DNA of 64,000 bases, taken from positions 1,252,501-1,316,500 of the forward strand of contig JADEYG010000015.1 of the NCBI GenBank assembly GCA_016906335.1, written 5' to 3'. Below are positions 46,743 to 59,300 of the stretch, in pieces; positions within the stretch are counted from its first letter, which is position 1, and every line of letters begins with the position of its first letter. Under the pieces are notes generated by a model. The model was not told the DNA's origin. It did no database searches and was given only the letters and a program-made list of their open reading frames with translations. This stretch comes from Novakomyces olei (taxonomy: Eukaryota > Ascomycota > Novakomycetes > Novakomycetales > Novakomycetaceae). The position numbers and the translations under genes were made by a program.

Positions 46743-48140
46743 TCAAACCTTGGCCGACAATGAGGGCCCCACCTTGATAATTCTAGCCAGTGTCATAAAG
46801 GCAGAGCCAGCCAGAATAACGACGCCAGTGAATATTATCATGCGGGAAAAATCTGTTCCTCTTGTAAGAGCTCCAGCAATAGGAGAGCCGGTGAGGGCAG
46901 CAATGCTGATAATTTGGAAAGAGATGCCAATCCTCTGGCCCAGCACTTGGATAGAGGGACTCAGTGACGCAATCACTCCAGTCAAAAGGCCGACATAGGC
47001 ACCTGAAAATATGCCAAACAGCAAACAGAAAACAATGTAGCCGCCTCTGTTGGTTGCACCAAACCAGGCAAATACAATAATACCCGTAATGACTACGCAC
47101 GGGATCATCAAGTTTAGTGCTCCGCGTCTGTCGGCAATCATGTTTGGCACAGTCCGGCCGATAATGGAGCCGGCATTCGTTATCGGGAGGGAATAAAAAG
47201 TAAGAGTCTGTGATATGCCATTGGCTAAGCCAAAAGATTCAAGGAAAAAGAAGGGCGTAAAAAGTCCCCACATGGTGAGAAAAGCACCACCGACAAAAAC
47301 CATAAACGGAAGATCTTTGAAAGCACTCGTATCGTACAATAAACTGGCTGGCCGAGGAGGGATACGGGTTTTTTGCATAAGGCATGTTCCAGCGAGACAC
47401 GCAAGAGAGATGAAAGCCACAACTCGCACGGTCCAGCCAAAGCCGATTCGTGGAAACAAACGATTCAATATGATTGGGAAAACGACGCCGCCAAGAGAGG
47501 AACCGGTAGCGACAATACCAAAGCCAATGTAGCGTCTAAGCTTCCACCAGTGGCCTACAACTGCCATAGCCGGGAGAAAAATACAGCCCATACCAATGCC
47601 CATACAAAGAGACTGAGCGAGGAAGAACTGGTAGTAGCTCTTGCACAGAGAAAGCATAAAAATCCCAACTAGAAATAGTAAACTGCCTCCCGTAATCAAG
47701 TAACGAAAGTAGCCCATGTCAAACAGGTGGCCCGAGAAAATACCACAAAAGAACATTATAAAAACTTGCACGGATCCGATCCATGAAATATTGCTCGGCG
47801 TTTGATGACTCAGCTGATGGCCCTCATAATAAGTCTGAAACACGCCAAAACAATTGACTATACCAAACGTACAAAAGAGGCCGAGCCATCCACCGATCAC
47901 TACGAGCCATGCCTCAAGACCACCGTCGGGAAATGCAAAGTCTGGAGGTCCATTGCCTGCACTTTTGACTTGCGACTCAAATGACTGATCTTTTCCTTTT
48001 CTCTCGGGCGCAGAACCTTCATATCCTTTCTCTTCGTCATTCAAGGAATTCGCGGACACCCGTTGAGTTTCGTTGAGCTGCTGCTGTCCATCATCATGCG
48101 GCCAGCTGTCTGGCAATTGCTGTGCTGTACTGTTTGCCAT
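46743..48140 (-). CDS. MFS monocarboxylate-porter-type transporter, 465 aa
   Basis: Major facilitator superfamily protein of the fungal MCT group, plasma membrane or vacuole. ATG 48140 starts a polar tail of about 70 residues, then PDGGLEAWLVVIGGWLGLF, the family's first-helix signature, and twelve predicted membrane segments (e.g. IMFFCGIFSGHLFDMGY, GIGMGCIFLPAMAVVGHWW). RTVPNMIADRRGALNLMIP is the loop of the second half. Substrate unknown; relatives move monocarboxylates, riboflavin or secondary metabolites. It lies convergent to the second P450 (about 230 bases) and in the same direction as the regulator, so a linked function is possible. Confidence 0.92.
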   Translation of the reverse strand: MANSTAQQLPDSWPHDDGQQQLNETQRVSANSLNDEEKGYEGSAPERKGKDQSFESQVKSAGNGPPDFAFPDGGLEAWLVVIGGWLGLFCTFGIVNCFGVFQTYYEGHQLSHQTPSNISWIGSVQVFIMFFCGIFSGHLFDMGYFRYLITGGSLLFLVGIFMLSLCKSYYQFFLAQSLCMGIGMGCIFLPAMAVVGHWWKLRRYIGFGIVATGSSLGGVVFPIILNRLFPRIGFGWTVRVVAFISLACLAGTCLMQKTRIPPRPASLLYDTSAFKDLPFMVFVGGAFLTMWGLFTPFFFLESFGLANGISQTLTFYSLPITNAGSIIGRTVPNMIADRRGALNLMIPCVVITGIIVFAWFGATNRGGYIVFCLLFGIFSGAYVGLLTGVIASLSPSIQVLGQRIGISFQIISIAALTGSPIAGALTRGTDFSRMIIFTGVVILAGSAFMTLARIIKVGPSLSAKV

Positions 48141-48800
48141 AGCTCGTTATGTTTGGAGCACTTTGAAAAAGCACATTTTGTACAGAGCGAAAAGGCCTCA
48201 TCTTTATAGATCTTCCTGTTTATCTGTCAACACTCTTTTCCTTGCTCTTGCGACTCGAAAGTGTCGATCCAAAAGAAGATTGCACTGCGCATGCTCTCCT
48301 TGTCGGAGGTACACCTTGTTCCAGTTCGGAAATAGGTCCAAAAACGTGATAACTCCGTGTTTCGGAGAAATGCCTGAAAAGCTGGTTAAGCATGGAACAA
48401 TAAACTACAGAATATTACTTTCTAATGAATCCAAGTCATTGGATTACTTAAAGTGTAATGCTCCATTTTAGGCTAAATTCCTATCAGCTGGACGGTTTAT
48501 CAAAAAAAAAAGGCAGCTGCTCATCAAGAATAACTAGACTTTAATTAGAGTTTGAAAAGAAGTAAATGTAGAGGGGTGCAGAGTTGTTTGCCAATAGTGT
48601 GAGGGCACATACGACGATGTCAGCAACTCAGCAACAAGTACTTGGAACGGTTCGGACTATACAATGCTGAATAAACAAGGCACAATAAGTTCTTACGTCT
48701 ACACTTTGAACGATAAGCAGGAAGCACGATACTCGAAAAGGGTCTTACGGTCCAAAACAAGTGCAACGAGTATGTGTTCAAATTATAATTGAATTCGTCT
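48141..48800. other. Gene-free stretch between transporter and regulator
   Basis: 660 bases upstream of the transporter gene. I looked for paired CGG sites of a Zn2Cys6 factor and cannot claim one. An A-run at about 48501-48510. Confidence 0.4.
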
Positions 48801-50591
48801 TTAAAACACAATAGCAGCCCAGTGCATTTGAAAAGAATCTAGCTGAGCAAGAAACGCTTCTAAATCCGGATGCATCTGTCCAGAGCTAGGGCTTCCGGCG
48901 GATGCAATTTGCTTCGTTTTTACTCTGCGAATCCGCATACAATCATGTGCCCAGCGCTGGCGCTCAGCGAGAAAGACACCAAGAGCGCCGAGAGTTTCAA
49001 TAGCGAGATCAATCTCCAGGCCCTCATCGTCAGCTGGCATCTCTGGCGCCTGCAATGATTTGTAGCTAAAGAGAGCCAAAAGCACCATACAAGCAGCCCA
49101 TACAGTCATGAGAGCGGATCGAACTGGATAGGCAAAATGCCAATCCAGCTTTTCACGGTGCTCAAGGGCAAAAGAACGGCCGTATCGCTGCCACAGAGTA
49201 CGGATCGATCGGCGAGCAAGGCGGTTTGCTATTTGCACCAGCTGTGGGGTCATTTGCGTACCAGGATTAGCCAAAATATTACGGAAAAAGAGCAGCTTTG
49301 AGCGGACAAGCATAAGCTGCAATTCGTCGTAATGAAATGGCTTCATCTCAACCACATTGTTCTCAAAGCTAAAGTCAAAAATCATACGCTCGAGCCTCGC
49401 CACATCAATGGTTAAATCCAGCTCAGGTCGGCCTAATTTTGCAACATCAGACACTAATTTACAGATGCTTATTTTGCCCTGAAGGTAAGCAAACTCATAG
49501 TCCTCACGACCACCCAGACTCGGATGGGGCGCGCTTATTTCTTCGGCCATAAGAACAAGTGGCCGGCCGGAAAAGGCCTTGGTCATGCACGCAGAGGTCC
49601 ATGAATGCCAAAAATGCCGGCAAATACGCTCGTACATTACTTGATCGTCAATCTGCAGAAAAGTGCCGATTTTATGATAGCCAAGAGAAATTGCCATACT
49701 CATAGACATGAACGAGTACCCTAGTTGAGCTTCAATTGAACAAAATACATTCATAAAATTAGCCAGTAACGTAATGGCACACAGACCATTCAGAGAAGGT
49801 TTCTCCAACGTGTCGGCCACAAGTGATTTTGCTTGAATAAACAGGCTTTGCGCAAATGATCTGCCATTCCGCGTTCCTGACGAGTGCTGATCGATATTAT
49901 TTTCCCACCCGTTTTCCATTAGCGAAGCAAGTATCAGCGCCAGTATAACAAGCAACTTGTTATCTTGGCCAGTTAAACTGCACGAAAAAGCTGTAGACCA
50001 CATATCACGGTACACAACCTCAAATTCGCTTTTACTGATGCCGATAAATGGCCTGTTAGCATCGCGAAATAAAACTTGTACCAATTGATCGCACGTCTGT
50101 TTTGCTGGAAGCCCTCCACCATAGTAGTCCGGTGATTGCCTGCGTAAACGCGAAATCTGTTCATTAGTTTGTCCAAATATATGTTCAAAGCCGACTAAAC
50201 TTGGCTGAACATTCGAGTCTGAGTTCGAAACTCGCATTTCGTAACTGCCATTTCCACGCGCGTCCCGAACACGCTCGGTATCGAAGTGTAATCTTTGATT
50301 GGAACCAGAAGCCTTGCTACTGTTGCTGCTGCTAGTGGGAATACCTGCACTGTAGCTGCTTTCAGGAGAAGTTGTCTGCGGCTCTAAATTTCTGTTAAAA
50401 AGGATATGTTGTTCATAATCACGAGTATGCAGATTTTTGCGCCGCTTGTCTCGCGAATAATTGCATTCAGCAGGAGGTCTCGATTCAGAGCAGCTACGAC
50501 ACACAGGCAGGGCACGATTACACTGGATCTTTTTCGCTCGGCAGCGCTCACACGCTCTTTCAGAATAATGGTCCTGGCCTGGATCCATCAT
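48801..50591 (-). CDS. Zn2Cys6 fungal-type transcription factor, 596 aa
   Basis: Nuclear DNA-binding regulator. The start is ATG 50591; the frame extends upstream only through a TTG. The zinc cluster is at residues 13-42: CERCRAKKIQCNRALPVCRSC followed at eight residues by the last Cys (C2C6C6C2C8C), then a basic linker (RDKRRKNLH). A long Ser-rich stretch follows and then the fungal-specific transcription factor domain (about residues 190-480), with RICRHFWHSWTSACMTKAFSGRP. Single exon. It is close to an MFS transporter and a P450, which often share one pathway-specific regulator. Confidence 0.93.
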   Translation of the reverse strand: MMDPGQDHYSERACERCRAKKIQCNRALPVCRSCSESRPPAECNYSRDKRRKNLHTRDYEQHILFNRNLEPQTTSPESSYSAGIPTSSSNSSKASGSNQRLHFDTERVRDARGNGSYEMRVSNSDSNVQPSLVGFEHIFGQTNEQISRLRRQSPDYYGGGLPAKQTCDQLVQVLFRDANRPFIGISKSEFEVVYRDMWSTAFSCSLTGQDNKLLVILALILASLMENGWENNIDQHSSGTRNGRSFAQSLFIQAKSLVADTLEKPSLNGLCAITLLANFMNVFCSIEAQLGYSFMSMSMAISLGYHKIGTFLQIDDQVMYERICRHFWHSWTSACMTKAFSGRPLVLMAEEISAPHPSLGGREDYEFAYLQGKISICKLVSDVAKLGRPELDLTIDVARLERMIFDFSFENNVVEMKPFHYDELQLMLVRSKLLFFRNILANPGTQMTPQLVQIANRLARRSIRTLWQRYGRSFALEHREKLDWHFAYPVRSALMTVWAACMVLLALFSYKSLQAPEMPADDEGLEIDLAIETLGALGVFLAERQRWAHDCMRIRRVKTKQIASAGSPSSGQMHPDLEAFLAQLDSFQMHWAAIVF

Positions 50592-50788
50592 CACCCATCG
50601 AAACTCTTTCAAATAAATCTAACATAAGCCCTGCTGCTGCATTCGAGCCTGTTGCAATTGGGCTCTCCCAAAACTATTGCAGCTCTTCCTTCATAGTACT
50701 AAGCTGACAATCAAGACTTTTTTTGCCCAGCTTTTTCATGGACCATTGTCGCAGGTTTCTCGATTATTTACGTATGTGTAGTAAATGT
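50592..50788. other. Spacer between last host gene and retroelement region
   Basis: About 200 bases, promoter side of the regulator. Retroelement sequence starts at 50789. Confidence 0.4.
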
Positions 50789-52619
50789 TGTTGAAATATG
50801 GACTCTGTCAACTTATAAATTTACTGTTCTAAATACTCTCATTCCTTCAGCCAAAATTGAAACTATTACGATCTGTCTTTACCCCCGTATTGCTTATCTA
50901 CTTTCAGGATATGAATATATATATCTATGGATGAAACCCTTTGACCTTGGGGGAATTTCACTGTCTTCTACTGTAGCAAGATTATTAATATTAACCGTTC
51001 GAACAACCTATCCAACAATAATTTACATCAATAATTACAACAGGTTATGAGCCTGGAAGGTTAAATATTACATCTACTCAGTGATTAGAAGTGAAGTTAA
51101 GTTTCTCAATATTAAAAATTATTAAAAATCAAAAAACATGGCTCAACCAAATGTCACCCCCGTACTTGCCAATAGTTTGAGAAATAATACAATAATACTT
51201 GGAATAATTCCAATGTTGAAATCGTGGCACGAGTATAGTGAATGGAAATTGAAGATTACAAACAGATTGGAATTGCATGGGTTCTCCGCATTATTGGAGA
51301 GCGATCAAGACTCCAGTATTCCGAAAGTCACCGTTCTCGTAATAACAGCCGAACTAATCGAGGCAATAAACGAAAATCTACTTGGACCCCGCATTGAAGG
51401 AATAAAATCGCCGAAAGCACTCTTTAAATTACTCGATTTGGAATTTGGCAAAAAGAAAAATTAAGTGATTGAAGCTGTCGCCACTAAATTCATGGCTCCC
51501 CAGAAATTGTGGGGAGGAGACCCTGAAAAGTTTATGAACGAATACAGAAACATCGTGATCAGTCTCGTAAGACTAGGATTTACGGAGCTCACGTATTTTA
51601 CTTATTGTGGAATTTTATCGGCTTTACCCAAAGAAATTGCGGGGAACATTCGCCACAATGTTAGCTCAAAAATTACTGCTAAATTACAAGTGTTTGATCT
51701 TTTGGATCTAGTCTCAAACGAGCTTGCCTTTTACGGAAATGATGAGCTTAATAATGAATACGTCAATCTTGTCGATCGATTTGAAAATCCAAAATCGAAA
51801 ACCAACGACTATTACCAAAAGAGGAATACACTCCCGAATAGGAAATCGGTCAACCCCGCACCCAAATGCTCTTTTTGTGGACGAATTGGGCACAGGGCTA
51901 ATGATTGTTTCAAAAATTTAAAAGGGAAAGGAACAAAACACTGTCAAAACTGTGAAAAGTATGGACATACCGACAAAGAATGTCGAAAAAGAAACGACAC
52001 TGATAATAAAAGCAAATCTCATACAGTCTATATTACGACTGATAAAAATGAGCCTATCTTGTGACTAGATAAGAATGTAACTAAAAAATCTACACAGTGG
52101 ATTTTAGATACAGGCGCCTCTAGTCACATTTGCTTTGATTTAAAATGTTTTTATAATTTAAAAAGGGTTGATACAAAAATTCAGACAGGAAAAAATACGT
52201 ACTCTCCAATTAAAGGAGTTGGAACGATTTTTTTAAAAATTAATGACGTTTACAATAATAAATTAATTTTATCAAATGTCCTGTACGCCCCAAAATATGG
52301 AATAAACTTGTTCAACCCTCTAATATTAAAAGAATTTAATGGAGGAAAAACATTCTCGATATCTGACAGAGATAAAGTTATGATGAGCGATAACAAACCA
52401 CTTATACGTCTGAACAAGGTCAATAACATATACTCATTTAATGCGATATCAATTCAAAAAAAGAATGTTCAACAAGCTAATTCCATTTTACAAGATTCTT
52501 ACGAAACGTGGCATGAATGTTATAACTGTGGAAATTACTCACTGTTATAACTTTTAGATTAATTAAATCTACCCTTAAACTATGGAAAACCTTGTCCTTT
52601 TATAGACTTCAAGGCTCAG
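50789..52619 (+). mobile_element. Ty1/copia-type LTR retrotransposon fossil, 5' part
   Basis: A likely 5' LTR (50789-51042) begins TGTTGAAATATGG and ends CAACA, directly followed by a primer-site-like GGTTATGAGCC. After it come a gag region from 51138 with two CCHC zinc knuckles, a pepsin-like protease with the D-T-G-A-S-S-H core, and the start of an integrase-type zinc region. The order protease-integrase is copia-like. The element is broken in a few places and has lost its integrase body, reverse transcriptase and 3' LTR, because the next element's LTR begins at 52620. Age appears moderate. Confidence 0.85.
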
Positions 52620-55188
52620 TGTTAGGGAGTCGCTATTTAGGCCGCTATGAACGGTTGATATAGCGACGAGTCTTATTCAACTTTCCAGTTTATTACTTTA
52701 ATTTCTTTTAGTTATTTGTTTAATGTGGCTTAGATAGTTCTAGAATAGTTTTCTCATAGTTTAACCACAAGGGTCAAGCTTATAAATAGAGGCTTGTCTT
52801 CTACTTGTCCCTTGTGTGAAATCAATTTGGGTTACGCCTATACTTCGCGACTGTAGGCTCCTCAGTCTCCTTGTTGCAATAGTCACCGACAGTACTCTGG
52901 TTCGTCCCATCTTCCTGCCTCCGCCCGCGCGATATCGGGCTAGTCCATCACCCAGGGTCACCCCCTAACAGTATTTCACACCCGCGACGTGGCACCGAGA
53001 TGGAAGTCGATCCAAACAACGAGATGTCGGCTACGATTCAACAAATCCTTAGGGATATGAGTTCTAGAATGCAAAACCTGGAACAGGAAAACCTTCAGTT
53101 ACGAGGTCATGTGATGGATTTGAGTTCAAGAACCAGTGGACACACTTCGAATTACCGGGAACCAAAGCTGGCTACACCGCCACTGTACCACGGAGAACGA
53201 GCGAAGACCACGGAGTATCTTACGCAAATCAAAATGTACATCGACAGTCAACCGACGAGATTTACTACAGAGAGACAACAAGTTATGTTTGCTGCATCCT
53301 ATTTGAGAGGCTCTGCATTTAGATGGTTTGAACCACATGTGAAGACAGACAACAGTATGATCCTAGACGACTTTGACGAATATTGTACGCAGTTAGAACG
53401 AATGTTCGGAGACCGCAATATTCAGAGAACAGCGCAGAAACAGATACGTGAACTACGACAGAGACGATCAGTTGCACAGTATGCTGCAGAATTTAACCGC
53501 TTGCGTGCGTGGATCAATTGGAACAATGATCCATTGATATCACAGTTTTACGAAGGGTTAAAAGACGAAATGAAAGACGAATTGGCCAGAATGGATGAGC
53601 CAAACGACATTGACAAACTCATTGACGAGTGTATTAAAATTGACAACAGACTATCAGAAAGAAAGGGGAACAACGGTCGTTTCCTAACCCATAGACCGCA
53701 ACAACCAGTATCGAGAGATAGGGGAGCTGTGCCTATGGACGTCGACATGGTACAAGCTCAGCCCGCAAAGAATGCCGCTTGGAACGGACATAATAGCGGA
53801 CAACAGAATATGGTCGCTCAATCAGTCGCTAAGAACAGAGGTTTTAGCGGACACAACACGGAGCCATCAGACAAGTATACAAAGGGCCGCATAAACATGC
53901 CCAAGATACAGTGCCAACGCTGCCATAAGTTTGGACACTATGCCAAGAATTGCCGAAGCACATTTCCGGCACGAGATATGACGAGAGAACGTCAAAATAA
54001 CGCTTTAAGTTTGGAGGAGACGATGGTCTACCAGTCTGAACATGATGAATTCAGTGAGAATGAAGACACTATGCCCCAACGAGTGGAGGTAAATGTGAAA
54101 ATAGGAAATGAGAGTTTTACGGCTTTAGTTGACTCCGGCGCGAGCTCAAGCTTTATGCACTGGAAGCTAGCAGATAAGTTGAAGATCGAAACTGCTCCAT
54201 TAAAGAATCCTATTACTGTACGCGTGGCTGACGGGAGAACTATACGTTCACGTCAAGCAATTAAGCGAACCGACAGTTTGAACCTGAGTATCAATGGATA
54301 CGAGACGGATACAAGATTTTTAGTTGCCGAGATCGGAACAAATAACATGTTACTGGGAGTAGATTGGCTAAGAAAGCACAACCCCATAATTAATTGGAAA
54401 GAAGGTACTATTGCATGGGAGACGACCAGTAATACCTTCACGGAAACATCAATGAACACCGAATTTGAACCTCACACTGAGGAAGTAAGTGATTCAACAG
54501 ACGATGAAAACATAATTACATCTGCCAAAAACGAGGACGTTCTGGAATTGGACATTACAGAAGTTACCTCAACTGCAACCAAGATACCAGAAGAGTATCA
54601 GGAATTTAAAGATGTATTTGGCGAGCAAGAACAATTGGAACTACCGCCACACCGCTCATACGATCACGAAATCGTACTAGAGAAAGATGCCAAGATCCCA
54701 TTCGGACCAGTTTATGGAACTACACCGAAAGAACAAGACTATCTACTAAAGTACTTGGAAGAAAACTTGCAATCAGGATTTATTCGAAAATCTAAAAGTC
54801 CAGCTGCATCACCTGTACTATTTGCACCGAAGAAAGACGGTGACCTTAGACTCTGTGTCGACTACAGAGCTTTAAACAAAGTTACAGTGAAGAACCGTTA
54901 TCCTTTGCCGCGCATTGATGGACTTATTGATAAGTTAGCGCAGGCCATCTACTTCACTAAACTAGATTTGCGAGGTGCATACAACCTCATCAGAATTAAG
55001 AAAGGAGACGAATGGAAAACAGCATTTCGTACTCGCTATGGATTATTTGAATATCGCGTAATGCCATTTGGACTTACAAATGCACCAGCGACGTTTCAAA
55101 ATTTAATGAATGACATATTTCGAGATATATTAGATGTCAAAGTTTTGGTTTATCTAGACGACATTCTAGTATATAGCAAGACCCTTGA
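52620..55188 (+). mobile_element. Gypsy-type LTR retrotransposon, 5' two-thirds, cut by another element
   Basis: A 5' LTR of 351 bp (52620-52970) begins TGTTAGGG and ends CCCTAACA. From 53000 one long frame contains gag with a retrotransposon capsid segment, a CCHC knuckle ([14 protein letters not shown]), an aspartic protease ([10 protein letters not shown]) and the first half of reverse transcriptase including [10 protein letters not shown]. The frame up to this point looks clean, which suggests a young copy. RNase H, integrase and the 3' LTR are missing because the next element starts at 55189. Confidence 0.9.
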
Positions 55189-55990
55189 TGTTACGGTGCG
55201 CTATATGAGGCGCTAGCTAGCGCTGAAGATAGCGCTTTTACATCCTTTAATTTGTTTTGTTTCACTTTATTTTGTGTTACGACTTCTATTTTTAATTAGT
55301 TCTATTTATAACTCTTAGCTTCTATTTTTAGATAGCAACTTAGTTAGTTTAATTAGTTTAGTTTGATTAGTTTCTCGGGCAAAGCCCCACGGAGCGTCAT
55401 AAGAATGGGACACTCCCCTCTTATGTTCGCTACGTGTAATCAAATCTTGGTGTGCAATATTTTGGTTTTCTATTACTAGGTTCCCTACTTTCCACGTATC
55501 CTCAACAGAGCCAGCGTGAGATCTGGCATATTCACCTTATTGCACCTTTACGACTTTTTGGAAGTAAAGCCCCCATAACAGTATTACACGTCCACGATTC
55601 TGATTCGAGGATACAACGATGTCGGCAGCGGATTTTGAGCAGTTGAATAGGTTTCTTGAGCAAACCACAGCGCGTTTGGAACGGCTGGAGAAAGAGAACC
55701 GCACTCTCGCTGACCAACTCGGTATCGCTAAGGGAACCGTGCAGGAACGAGGGTCGAAGGAGCCTAAAATGGCACCACCACCATTCTTTTCCGGCGAACG
55801 CTCGAAAACTGGTGAATTTTTGACCTGCGTGAGGATGATTATTGGCAGTCAACCAGATCGCTATCGCTCGGCGCGACAGCAAGTGATGTTTGCGGCGTCT
55901 TACCTTCGCGGAGCGGCTTTCAGATGGTTTGAGCCTCATGTGAGAAACGAAAATGAAGTTATTCTCGACGATTTTGATTGTTTTTGTGAC
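55189..55990 (+). mobile_element. Second gypsy-type element, LTR and gag fragment
   Basis: A 392-bp LTR (55189-55580) begins TGTTACGG and ends CATAACA; gag starts at 55619 and shares with the first gypsy the capsid segment [20 protein letters not shown]. The element is lost abruptly at about 55990, where subtelomeric palindromic sequence begins. It is a related but distinct family; it is broken (truncated). Confidence 0.88.
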
Positions 55991-56013
55991 ACGCTCTATA
56001 CATATTCCTGCGC

Positions 56014-56030
56014 GAATTACGCCGTAATTC
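56014..56030. repeat. CGNCG palindrome, perfect
   Basis: GAATTACGCCGTAATTC, a perfect 17-bp palindrome about one central base, just right of the last retroelement fragment. Confidence 0.85.
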
Positions 56031-56087
56031 GAAATATATGTATCGTAGTTTTTATTAGCTATATTTTTTGTTAGGGTGTTCTACGTA

Positions 56088-56104
56088 GAATTACGGCGTA
56101 ATTC
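56088..56104. repeat. CGNCG palindrome, perfect
   Basis: GAATTACGGCGTAATTC, at the outer left side of the left foldback module; identical to 56166-56182. Confidence 0.85.
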
Positions 56105-56141
56105 CAGTTTGAAAATTAATTAATGTATGGGAGGGGGGTCA

Positions 56142-56293
56142 TGTGAATTTGCTGCTCGTCGTCGCGAATTACGGCGTAATTCTAATAAGAATTGAATAAC
56201 AAATAGTCAAACAGGGTTTTCGAGGGTAGATTTTACTGCATAATTCCAGGTTAATATATGGTAAAAATCGCGACGACGGAAAGGAAATTCACA
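56142..56293. repeat. Left foldback module
   Basis: Arms of 26 bases at 56142-56167 and 56268-56293 are inverted repeats with four mismatches, separated by 100 bases. The palindrome GAATTACGGCGTAATTC (56166-56182) sits at the inner edge of the left arm. The spacer and the flank (AATTAATGTATGGGAGGGGGGTCAT) match those of the module at 61444-61597, but the arms differ from its arms. Confidence 0.8.
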
Positions 56294-56381
56294 CTATTAA
56301 TAATAAGATTCGCATTATATCGAAAATAGATTACAGCATGTTTCTAGTAGTAATTAAAGACTTGAACAGATATACTCAGTC

Positions 56382-59300
56382 ATGGAGTACTTGGGAATCG
56401 AGGAGGCCTTTGGTTTAAAGGTAGTTGCTTGCAAGGCTTGTCGGGCATGCGTAAAGGTCGAGGTTGGAACCAACGCAGCCGAAAGGCATTTGCGTCAGGC
56501 GCATAAGCTAAAGTCAACTGAACTTCAAATTGCACTTTCTGTAATTAATGCAAACGACGTGAATATCGCTCCTGTTTTGAATATATATTGGAGCACGCCG
56601 AGCCTGCGTGAAGTGGTTGAACCGTTATTATTTCTAAAGGTTTGCCAAGGCTACTACTGCAGTTTTTGCTATGATGCTGCTTCAACATCGCGAAAGGTCA
56701 TTGAGCAGCATATCTCAAAAGAACATACTGTTCGAACATCAAAAGATCATATTGTTTGTTCACCCCTACAAACTTGTTTTACAGAGAATCAATTTCTGAA
56801 ATATTTTCGTGTTGCTGCGAAAGATGGTTTAAAACCAAGCTCAAATTCAGCCGCGGAGGGCGTTGTAGGAAAGTTCTTGGAAAAGACCCTTATAACCCTT
56901 CCCAGTGCTGCAACAGAAAGTGATGTCGATCAAAGAGACATTCCACCGTGGGTCACGAAGTTTGGGTTTGATCGAGTCTGTTTACAAACGGAAAACCTGA
57001 GCAATTTCGAATCCACAGTGCTTGACAGTATTGATGAACAAATCGAGCTTTTATATAACAATATATTTGATGAAAGCAATATGAAAATGACTTCAGCTAT
57101 GGCGACTAGACTGAGTAGTTTTGTGCCGGACAATTCTGGACGAGTGCGCCACTTTCGACGAACAACTTTACCTGCGACTAAGAAAAGATATTTTTCGTAC
57201 TGGGCTCAGGCAATTCGATTTTTCATTACTCGACTGATGTTGAACTGTGACGACGCTCAAAGGGCTAATGTCGAGGGGACTGTACTTGCAATCAAAGCTG
57301 GTCTATTTGATACTGCGCGACGGTTTCTTTTTTATATTGGTTTATATCTTTTAAAACAACCAATTAAAAACAACGATTTTGATTCTGCACTCTTAAGCTT
57401 TTGTGCATCATGTGCTTATTTATATCAAGGAGATGCTTCAAAAGGCTGGAAACCGCCTAATGGATTTAATACGATATTATCTGGATTGATTTACTGCGCT
57501 CAATTAACTTTGTTTGAAGAGGCTTGCTCGCAGCCGGGAGAGGCTAGTTCAAACTTGGACATTTTAGTTGAGCAGTTTCTCAACCCATCAAGAAGTACTG
57601 CGGTTGGAGTTCTTCTTAATTGGAGAGCTTATCTTTTTCAGTATACAAAATATTATGTTAATCCGCACCAATGTACCTGGGATATTGCAGAGAGAGAAGT
57701 CTCTTACAGAGGAAGTTCTCTACGAATGGCCGAAATCACAATTTTATACAAACGCGCAGTTTTGGCAGCCTACGGAATTTTAAGCGACAGTCTTTTGTTT
57801 GGAATCAACTACAAATTTCTTTCGACAAAATCTCTTCGTGATTTAATTCATATTTCACAGCCTGGCTACTGGTTTGGGATAGCAGCTGAAAACAAACATT
57901 ATTTAAAAGAACATGAAAACTGGCTCGTTCGTCTATTGCAATCAAATACACGTCTAACAACTTATTTTCATAACGGAACAGGAGACTGGGACAAATCAGC
58001 CATTGCGCGGTATTTGGCTGCGGTACACACATTTTTGCGATGGATATGGACACTATTAACAATATCAGCGCCCCCATTGCGCGGTACGGAAACCATAACT
58101 ATATGGTTCAGAAATGGAAGGAGAGGGCGAAATATATTATTAAAGATGGACAGATGCTAGTATATACAACCTATACTAAAACACAAAACATTACTGGGCG
58201 CCCGCGAGTCCTTGCACGGTTTCTAACTCACGAAGTGGGGAACTTGGTTCTGAATTATTTGATTTATATTCAACCGTTTACTGAATACTTACAGGGTGTC
58301 CTCGGGAACGCACTATCTCAAACGGCATTATTTGTGTCACATGGAAAGGAATGGGACGGTAAGTGCCTTTCTCGGTACTTCGAGCAGTCTTGCGCACATG
58401 CAAGTGTTCCAACGTTGTCAATATCTGCCTGGCGGCAGATTGCTTCGTCCATTATAAATGTCAAATTCTCAAAACACATCGCAGACGTTGAGGACAACAG
58501 TGACGATGATGAAGGTCTTACTATGACTCATAATGCTGTCAATTTAATACACCTATCGAATCACAGTGTCGCAACACACAGTACAATGTACGGAAACAGT
58601 AGCGGTTTGAAGAATACGGCTGATCTTTGGCTCAACCATAGTTGGAAGGCGTGTCAGTCATGGGCGGATTTCTTCAAAATGTCTGAACAATATATTCATG
58701 CTACGGACAAGATCGAAAATACTAAAGCAGTACCAGAAGATTTGGAAGTCTCCATTGGTCAACTGAAAAAGAATGCATTTAGAAAAGCAAAAGAGCTGTT
58801 TGGTTCTGATTTTGAATTCCGTGCTGCAATACAGGCGGATGCTATTGTAGCAGTTGCCCGAAAGGTACAGGAAATAGTTATTGTATTTCCTACTGGGTTT
58901 GGAAAGACATGTGTAATCCAGGTTGCAGCTTGCTTGCCGCAAGCTTCATGCACAGTGATGGTTTACCATTTGTGGCGTTGATGATTGATGTGGAACGTCG
59001 GTCCAAACTAGTGGGGATCGACACTGGAATATGGACCGCGAATGATTCGCCGCAAAAGTTTTATCGCTTAACCTTGATGTCGGTGGAGACAGCTGTGTCG
59101 GACTCGGGACGGCAATATTTAACACTTTTACGCCAAAGAGGAATTCTTGATCGATTGGTAGTCGATGAATGCCATTTGGCATTTACTACGTCATACAGAA
59201 AGGCAATTCAACAAATACCTAGTTTAAGACTATTGGATGTACCAATAGTGCTCTTGTCGGCAACGCTTCCTCCGTGCAAAAGGAGCGAATTTATAGACCA

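Noticed and set aside
34517-50591. Calling the region a gliotoxin-type (epipolythiodioxopiperazine) cluster
   Set aside because: The NRPS, methyltransferase and sulphur-handling genes are absent; only shared enzyme classes remain.
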